DNA of 42,668 bases from Xanthomonas sp. Its GTDB lineage: Bacteria; Pseudomonadota; Gammaproteobacteria; Xanthomonadales; SZUA-5. The notes below the pieces were generated by a model. It worked only from the letters and a program-made list of their open reading frames with translations, ran no database searches and was not told the origin of the DNA. The position numbers and the translations under genes were made by a program. Location: positions 1-42,668 of the forward strand of contig JAIMJQ010000014.1 of NCBI GenBank assembly GCA_020693165.1, given 5' to 3'. How positions within the stretch are numbered: the stretch's first letter is position 1; every line of letters starts with the position of its first letter. Positions 18,008 to 27,000 of the stretch are shown piece by piece.

Positions 18008-21000
18008 TTACTCGTCCTCGGTCTCGAATCCCTCGCCGAACACACCGATCTCGTCGACGTCGACGCTCTGGTTGTTGCCCGGGACCGGATCCGGCGCGTT
18101 GGCGGGCGGCGTCACCGTCGCGATGTTGGTCACCACCTGCTCCGGCGCGATCTGCGCGGTGGCGGTCAGCGCAAAGGTAACGGAGGAACCCGCTGCAAGG
18201 CGCACCAGAGTGTCAACGGTGCCCGTGCCCGCCGCCGGACAGCTGGCGCCGGAACTGGCGGTGCAGGTCCAGCTGGCGTCGCTGAATTGCGGCGGCAGGA
18301 TGTCGGACACGCGCGCGTTCACCACATCCTGCGGCCCGGCATTGGTCACCAGCAGGATATACGTCGACGCCTGGCCACCCGGCACCAGGCGCAAGCCATT
18401 GCGCTTGACGATCGCGAGGTCGGCGCCGTCGGCGGCGAACAGGTGCTGCTCGGTAGCGATGCTCGCGTCGAAGTTGGCGTCGCCGAGATAACGGGCCTCC
18501 AGCAGCACCTGTCCGACCGCCTTGGCGAGCAACTCGCAACTCAGGTTCGGCAGCGTGATGCCGCAACTGGCGATACCGTCGGTGACCAGGATTTCGCCGC
18601 TCGGAACGCCGGCGCCGGGCGCAATCACGTCGAGCGCGATGGTCACCATGACCGGGGCACCGACGGCGGACGGATCCGGTGTATCGCTGACGATCGCGAT
18701 CGCGGTGGCGGCGCGCTCGACCACGTGCGCAACCGACGCCGACTGGCTCGGCGCGTACGCACCTGCCCCCAGATAAGTGGCGCGCACGGCCGTGGTGAGC
18801 GCGCTGTTCGCGACCAGTTGGCAACTGGATGCGCTGGCGAGATCGATCGCGCAAACGCTGCCGTCGCTCAACTGGCGAACCTCCACGGTACCGGTGGTGA
18901 GCGCGGACACGCCGTCCGACACGCTTACGGAGACCACGTAGGGCTGGCCGACCACGCTGACGGCAGGAACAATGCTGTCGATCGCAGTCGTCGTGGCCAG
19001 TACGCCATTGGTCAGCGCGAACGTCGGTGCTCCGGTCGCACCGGATGCCGCGGCAGTCACGCTGTAACTGCCGACGATGGCGTTGGCGGTCGCCGTCGCA
19101 CTTGCCTGCGACCCGGCGATGATCGCCGGGCCGGAAAGCGTTGCCGAGGCGCCTGCGCCCGGCGCCGAGTACGTCACCCGCCCCCCGTCCACCGGCTCGC
19201 CGGCGAAGTTCGGCGCGACGCCGACGACCAGCGGCGAGGCGAACGGCGCGTTCACCGGCGTCGTCTGCGGCGTCCCGCTGACCAGCGACAACACGAAGCC
19301 CTGCGACTCGAAGGCGCCGACATCCACCGTGCCCTGCTGCGGGCGGGCGACGCCGCGCTGGTCGGCATTGGTCGCCAGGCCATTGCTGCCGGCATCGATC
19401 GCCGGGCTGCCGGGCAGCAGTGCCCGCGTCAGCGTGCCGCCGCCGTAGTCGGATAGCGAAGCCAGCAATGGATCGTTGATGCCGATCTGGTTGCCGTTGA
19501 CGCCATTGGCGAGGCCGCCGCCGACGCCGATCAGGTTGAACGAACTGCCCGCATCGAGCGTGCCTTCGATATCGTTGGCAACGCCGCCGACCAGATTGCC
19601 GGACACGATGGTGTTGCGCAGCACGGTGACATGGGTGCCGCCAAACGGGCGGTGCCAGATCGCGCCGTTGCCGCCGACAGCGGTCGTGGTGTTGCCGCTG
19701 ATGGTCACGTTGGTGAGGGTCGTTGTCAGCGTGGTTCCGGCCTGAGGCTCCACGCGAATGGCTGAATTGGCGCTGCTGGTGCTGTTGCCGCTGATGGTGA
19801 CATTGGTCAGCTGCGCAATGCCGACACCCCGAACTGCAGTCGGCCGCGGCCCGCTGCTCGCGGCCAGCCGCAGCGCCTCGCCTTCGCTGCCGCTGTTGCC
19901 GCTCAGCGAGGAATCGACCATGGTCAGGCTGCCATCCTGCAGGTAGATGCCGCCGACGTTGTTGCAGGTGTTCCCGGTCACGCTGACGCGGGTTGCAGTG
20001 AGCGTGCCGAAGGTCACCGCCAGCGCGCCGCCGGTGCCCGCCGCGGAGCAACTGTTGCTGCCGAGCACGACGTCGGTCAGGGTCAGATTGCCCGCCGTAT
20101 GCAGGATTGCGCCGCCGACCCCCGGGCTCACGGCACCCGTCGAGTTGCCGCCGGTCAGCGCCAGGTTCGCGAGCGTCAGGTCGACTCCGCTGGCGTACAG
20201 GATGCGCGACGCGTTGTTGCCGGAAATGACCAGTAGCGCGGCCGGGCCGTTGATGGTGAGGTTCTGGGTCACCAACAGCTCGCCAGCCGTCAGCGTGATC
20301 GTGCGCGGCACGTTGAACACCGCCGGATCGAAGGTGACGTCGGGCGCCAGCGTCGAATTTGCCAGCGCAATGGCTTCGCGCAGGGTGCATTCGGCGAGAT
20401 CGCAGGTGCCGTTGCCGGGATCGGCCGTCGAGTTCACGATCGGCAGCGCGGCCGCGATGTAGCTGAAGTCGTCGGCCGTGGTGTCGGCGCTGGTGCCCGC
20501 AGCCGTCGTTGCGGACACGCTGATGAGGCCGGTGCCCGCAGGGCTGGTCGCCTCGCACAAAGTGGTGGTGGCGCAGTTGACCGCGGTCGCCGGCGTCGCA
20601 CCGAAACTCACCGAGGTGGCGCCGATCGCGAAATCGGTGCCGTTCAGGGTCACCACGGTGCCGCCGGCTTCCGGGCCCGAGGCCGGACTGATCGACGTGA
20701 TCGCCGGGGCGCAGCCGAGGCTGAGCAGGATCGCGACGTCGGCCGAGAACTCGTTGGCGGTCGCGATGTCGGTTCGCCCATCGCCGTCGAAGTCGGCGAA
20801 GGCGACGCTGCTCGGCCCGTTGCCGACGTTGAAATTGCTCGGCACGCCGAATGCGCCGGCACCGCTGCCGAGCAGCAGCGAGACATTGTTGCTGCCGGCG
20901 TTCGCGACCACCAGGTCGATGTCGCCGTCGCCGTCGAAGTCGCCCGCATCGATGCCCCCGGGCTGCGTACCTGCCGGATAGCTGGTCGCCATCGCAAACG

Positions 21001-24000
21001 TGCCGTCGCCCGCACCCAGCAGCACCGAGAGGTTGTCGGAACCCCGATTGGCTACCACCAGATCGCTGATGCCGTCGTTGTTGAAGTCGGCAATGGCGAG
21101 GTCGCGCGGGTTGCTGCCGACGGCGTACTGGCTCGCGGAACCGAAACTGCCGTCGCCGGCGCCGAGCAGCACCGACGCCGAGTTCAATGTCACATTGCCG
21201 ATGGCGAAGTCGCTGCGACCGTCGCGATCGAAATCGCCGACGCCGACCGAAACCGAGCGCAGACCAGCGGTGACGCTGGGTGAGCCGAAAGTGCCGTCGC
21301 CATTGCCGAGCAGGATGGCGACGCTGTCGGCATCCAGCAGCACCACCGCGAGATCGGCGCGGCCATCGGCGTTGAAGTCGCCAACCGCGACGCCGTGCGG
21401 GCCGAGGCCCGCGCTCACCGACGTCGCGGCGCCAAAGGTGCCGCTGCCGGTCCCGAGCAGGATCGACACGTCGGTCGCCCCGTAGTTGGCGGCGACCAGG
21501 TCCTGGTTGCCATCGCCGTTGAAGTCGCCGACCGCCAGCGCGCGCGGGAATGCGCCGACCGGGTAGTCGACCGCCGCGGCGAACGACCCGGTGCCGTCGC
21601 CCAGCAGCACCGATATGCTGCCGATCGACACTGAATTGACCACCGCGAGATCGCGATAGCCGTCGCCGTTGAAATCGCCGAGTGCGAGGTCGCGCGGCTG
21701 GGAGCCGGTGGCGAACAGTGCCGGCGCGGCGAAATTGGTACACGCGGTGGTGGCGACATAGGCGAAGTCGTCCGCCAGCGTGTCGACGCTGGTGCCATCG
21801 ACGGTGGTCACGCGCACGTTGACCGTTCCGCTGCCGGCGGGGACGGTTGCGGTGCATTCGGTCGTCGAGGTGCAATTGACGACCGGTGCCTGGATCGCGC
21901 CGAACGCCACCGCGGTCGAACCGATGACGAAGTTGGAGCCGGTCAGCGTGACCACGGTGCCGCCGACCATCGGTCCGCTGGACGGGCTGATCTGGGTCAG
22001 CACCGGCGGCATGGGCGCGGCGCTGATCAGCACCAAGTCGTTGCCGCTGCTGTTGCTGAACGGCCGCGCCGGCGGCGTTTCCGGCGTGTAGCTGGCGGTC
22101 AGCGAGCGCGCGCCGGCCGGCGCCAGTGCATTCAGTTGACAGCTGCCGCCGGAGAGTCCGGGGCTGATCTCGCTCAGGGTCGCGACGCAGGATTCGCCGG
22201 CGCCGTCATCGATGTCGACCGATCCGAGTGCACTGAACGGCTCGGCGACGGCAACCTGCACCGTCGCCGTGTACGGCGTGCCGATGGTGGCGTCGGGGGC
22301 GCTGACGGTGGTCGTCGTCGCATAGAAGCTGGCCTCGGAACTCTTGCCGAAGCTGTCGGTGACGATGCCGAGCACGATGTCGTCGGGTGCGACGGTGACG
22401 CCACCCGGGAAGGCGAAACTGGCCGGGCAGTTGATGCCCGGCGCGGTACAGGTGGTCGTGCCCAGCCACACTCCGGGTTCGTCCTCGACCGACTTGTAGA
22501 AGTCGACGCGTGCCGGATAGTTGCCGCCGATGTCGGGGGTGTCGAGGACGACGTCGATGATTGCGGAGTTGCCGCCGGGCGCGGAATAGCTGGTGAAGGT
22601 CGGGAAGTTCAGGCGACCATTGGGGCCTGCATCGGCGTCGCCGACGTCGTTCGCAGTGCGTCCGTCGCCACCCAGATCGATGCCCAACTGGCCATTGAGA
22701 TAGATGTCGTTGCGCACGAACGACGCCCGACCGATGCCGCCGAAACTGGCGAGGATGCCATTGCCCCCGTTGAAGGCAATGCGATTGCCCTCACCGGGAT
22801 TGCCCCCGCCGACCCGGACCAGACCGCTATCCATCGCCGACAGGTTGACGCCGTTGCCAAGGTTGCCGAGAGCACTGCCGTCGGCCGCGGGCCCGATGAA
22901 ATTGCCGAGAATGCGGGTCCCGTCAAAGCAATTTCCGGCAATCGCGGCGCAATCGAAGCGGATGCCATCCTGGCCATTGCCGCTGATCACGTTGCGATGG
23001 TCCGGCTGATCGCCGCCGATGATGACGTTGGTGATTTCCGACGAGGTGGTCAGCAGGATGCCTTGCTGGCCATTCGGACGCGCCGACAGCCCATCGGCGC
23101 TGGTGCCGATCAGGTTGCCGCGCACCGCCAACCCGGCCAGCAGCGGAATCGACTGGATCGAAATGCCCTGATTGAGGTTGCCGCTGATGACGTTGGTCGC
23201 CTCCGGAAACGCCGGATCGCCGACAAGGACGCTGCCGCCCTGGATGGAAATGCCGACGGTATTGCCTTGCGGCGCGACGCTGCCATCGGCGCGCAGCCCG
23301 ATGAAGTTGCCGGAAATCCGGTAGCTGGCGTCGCCCGGGCCGAAGGTGACGATGCCACCGCAGAAGTGATGGATGGAAAGCCCGGCAATCTCCACGATCT
23401 GTCCCGGCGCATTGATCACCAGGCCGTCGCCACAGAACTCCGGCACCAGACTGCCGTCGAGCTCGATCTTGAGCGTGGCATTGCTGCCGAGACCGAGCGA
23501 GGGTGCCTGCGAGTTCGGCACGGCGCCGCTCTGGCTGTAACCGTCGATCAGGATCGGCGTCGTGATCTGCGGCAGCAAGGCCAGCGGAGCGATCACACAG
23601 GCACCCCCGGGGCCGGTGCATTGCGGCGCCGGAATATCGAAGGCGATGACGTCCGGGTCCGGCAACGCGTTGGCAGCGATCAGCGCATCGCGCAGCGTGC
23701 ATTCGCCGACGTCGCAGATGCCGTCGCCGGCGTCGCCGACGCTGTTGACGACCAGCGGGCCGCCACCCGGAACCAGCGCCGCAGTATTGGCATCGTAGGT
23801 CACTGCGTAGCCTGGATAGGCAATGTTGGTGACCGCGAAAGTCCCGCTCAGGCCGGTGTCGCTGTTGAGAAAATTGAGCGTGTCGGGCGCCGTCATCGGA
23901 TAGCCGGCATTGAGGACGTTCAATATGCCATCGATGTTGGCGGCACCGCTGACAAACAGGAAATCGGAATTGATGCCCGGCGACAAGCCGCCGACTTCGA

Positions 24001-27000
24001 TGTCGAGGATGCCGGCAGCGCCCTGGGTGTAGGTCCCGAAGATGTCGATCTGTCCCGGCGAGGCGCCCGGCTGTACACGGCCGGCGACATTGTCGACGTT
24101 GCCGTTGATCTGGCCGTCGGCGCGCAGAATGCCGCCGTTGAGCAGCACCGGGTCCGCATTCAGCGTTGAGTTGTTGCGGATCTGGATCAAGCCACTGGCG
24201 AGTGTGATCGCAGGCGTGGTCAGGTTGAAATTGTCGACCAGCACGGTCCCGCCGTTGATTGCCAGCGGCGCCGACAGCTCGAAAATGGCGCCATCCCCGA
24301 GTAACCGCAAGCTGCCCTCGATCTCCATTTCCGCCGTACAGGCGGGTGCGGAACAGCGATAGCGCACCGCCGACTTGATATTCGTGGTCTGCAGATCGGC
24401 GCCGGCTGCGACGACGATCCGTGCCGAATCGCCGGTCGGAACTTCGACGAAACCGCCACTCCAATCGGCCGTGCCTTCGATGCGCAGTACACGATTGGAC
24501 AGGGTGCAGAGGCCAAAGCACATCTGCACCAGCGCGCCGGGTTGGATCACCACCGGTCCGGGAGACACGCCAACCGACGCCAGCACGCCGCCACTGCGCC
24601 AGTCGAAATAGGTGCCGATGCGAACCTCGGCATTGCCGGTCAGCGTGCCGTTCTGCAAGAACAGCGTCTGGATGGTCTGCGGCGATGCCGAGTCGATGCG
24701 CACCACGCCGCCGGATTCGATGCGCAGGTCGTGCGGCGCGAATCCGCCATTGGTAGTCACCGCGGCGCTGTTGATCACCCGCACGCCGCCGGCCCCGGAA
24801 ACGTCGGAACCCGGACCCATCGTGCGCGCGGCGGCGTCGAAATACAGCAGGCTGCCGGCTTCGACGCCGTAGGTGCCGACGTCGTTGCCGTCGCCGCGCA
24901 CGCGCAGCTCGCCGTCGATCAGCTGTACGCTGCCGAAGTTGTCGAACGCCACATCAACATCGGCGAGGGCACCGCCCTGCACGCTCAAGCTGCCGTTGTT
25001 GACCAGTCGCGACGTCACCGGCGTGTTGGAGGTTACGCTGCGGGGACCGCTGCCGCCGAGGATCAGCTGGCCGCCAAGTTCGTTGTCGAACTGGCCACCG
25101 TCGTTGATCTCGGTGGCGTTCGGCGCGATCCAGTCGATCGTGCCGTCATTGCGCAAACGGCGGTTGCTCAAGATGCGCGGCACCGACGGTCCCAGCGGCG
25201 CATCGAATTGCGCGACCGCGGCGGGCGCGATCTCGAAGGTCTGGCCGAGGCCGGTGCCACGGATGGTCCCGTGGCCCCATCCGAAGTTCCCGGTGACGCG
25301 AATCGCGCTGCTGCCTTCGAGCACGGCGAGCGGTTCGGTCATCAGCAGGCCGTCCAGATCAGACGGGCTGGCGCAGTTCAGCACCAGCTCGGCATTGCGA
25401 ACGATGACCGTCGATGCGCTGCCGATGCAGGCATCGACGGTGTTGATGCCGACCGGACCACTGTCGCCGAACACCAGGTTGCCGCCGGCGAGCGTGGCAG
25501 ACAGTCCGAAGCTGCGGTCGCCCCCGACAAAGTGCAATGTGGCGCCAGCGGCGGCGGTGTAGCTGCCATCCAGAGGCATCGCGGCAGTCGCGGCGAAAAT
25601 GAATTCGCCCGCATTCACATCGATGGCGCCGACGCCGCTGTATTCGACGCTGTCGCCGATTCCAGCCGAGTTGACACCGATCTTGACGATCATGCCGTCA
25701 TTGCGAACCTCGGCGGTCCCGGTTCCGCTGCCGAAAATGCTCTCGAATGCGAGGCTGGGGTTGCTGTTGAGTACCCCGATGGACGAGATCTGGAGTACGC
25801 CAGCATTCGCCAGCTCGATCAGGCCGGTGCTCCAGTTCGCCGTCGCATCCAGTACAAAGGTGCGGCCATCGATGGTGTGTTGACCGCCCGACAAGTTGCC
25901 CAGCGCGCCCGAGGACAGCGTGACCTGAGTGCCGCTCGGACCCTGGAAGCTGCCGCCGGTCCAGATCAGTTGGTTGCTGATGGTGAGGTCGTTGGCGCCG
26001 CCGATGAGGCCGCCGGTGAACTGCAGTTCCCCGACCGTTACCGGCGTATCCAGATTGACGCTGCCGCTGCTGACGATCGCCGTATCGCTGGGACCCGGCA
26101 CACTGCCGCCGCAGGTGTCCCACTTGCTGGCATTGCTCCAGTCGTCCAGTCCAACGCCGCCGGGGTTCCAGATGCAACCGCCACCGGCCAGCGCTGCCAA
26201 CCGGACCCGGGTGGCCTCGATCTGCAGGTTGAGACCGGCGCCGTTAAAGGCATTCAGCCCGACGCTGACGCTGCCGCTGCGCGCGGCGTACAACATCAGA
26301 TCGAAGACCTCGCTGCCGTCCGCGATGTAGCCGAGGTCGGACACATTCACCGTTCCGTCGAGCGATGCACCGCCGGAAATGGTCAGTCGATCATAAGAGG
26401 GCACGCCTTCGGGCTGGGACGCGCGGTCGCCGAGCTTCGGCGCGGCTGGCGGTGTAGTGCCGGCGATACCGAACTCGTAGACCGTGCTCGGGGTTGCCGT
26501 GAAGTTGCCGAGAACGCCGAGATTTCCCGCCGACACGCCTGCTGGCTCGATGGACACCGCATCGACATCGAGATTGGCTTCGATGACACCGGCGCCGCGA
26601 AGGCTGCCAGCCTGCAGCACCAGATTACTGGACGAACGCCGCACGCCGGCTCCGGCAAACACCTCCAGGACCGAACCCGGCTGCGCCGTATAGGCGCTCT
26701 CCAACCGCAGCAAGCCATTGTCGACGCGCAACGCGCCCTGGTTGACGACGGCAATGGTGGGGCCCAGCTGGGTGGGCGGGCCCGCGAGCATGCTCACCGA
26801 CTGGATGGCGCCAATGCTGCTGTTGGTGAGCGTGCCACAAGGCGGCAGCGCATCGCAGCCGATGGCGCCGGCGACCACTGGCGAGCCCAGCAGGTTCAAC
26901 AGGCTGTTGTTCTGAATCTGGGCGTCGCCGGCGAACTCCAGCGGCACGCTGAGGTTGAGATCGCCGTCATTGATCAGGCTGCGCGCGAACAAGGACGGCC

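Noticed and set aside
18213-21875. 1220-aa minus-strand ORF
   Set aside because: Frame-shifted shadow of the giant gene; Arg-rich composition, no plausible domain.
22136-24169. 677-aa plus-strand ORF
   Set aside because: Antisense to the giant gene, no recognisable motifs.
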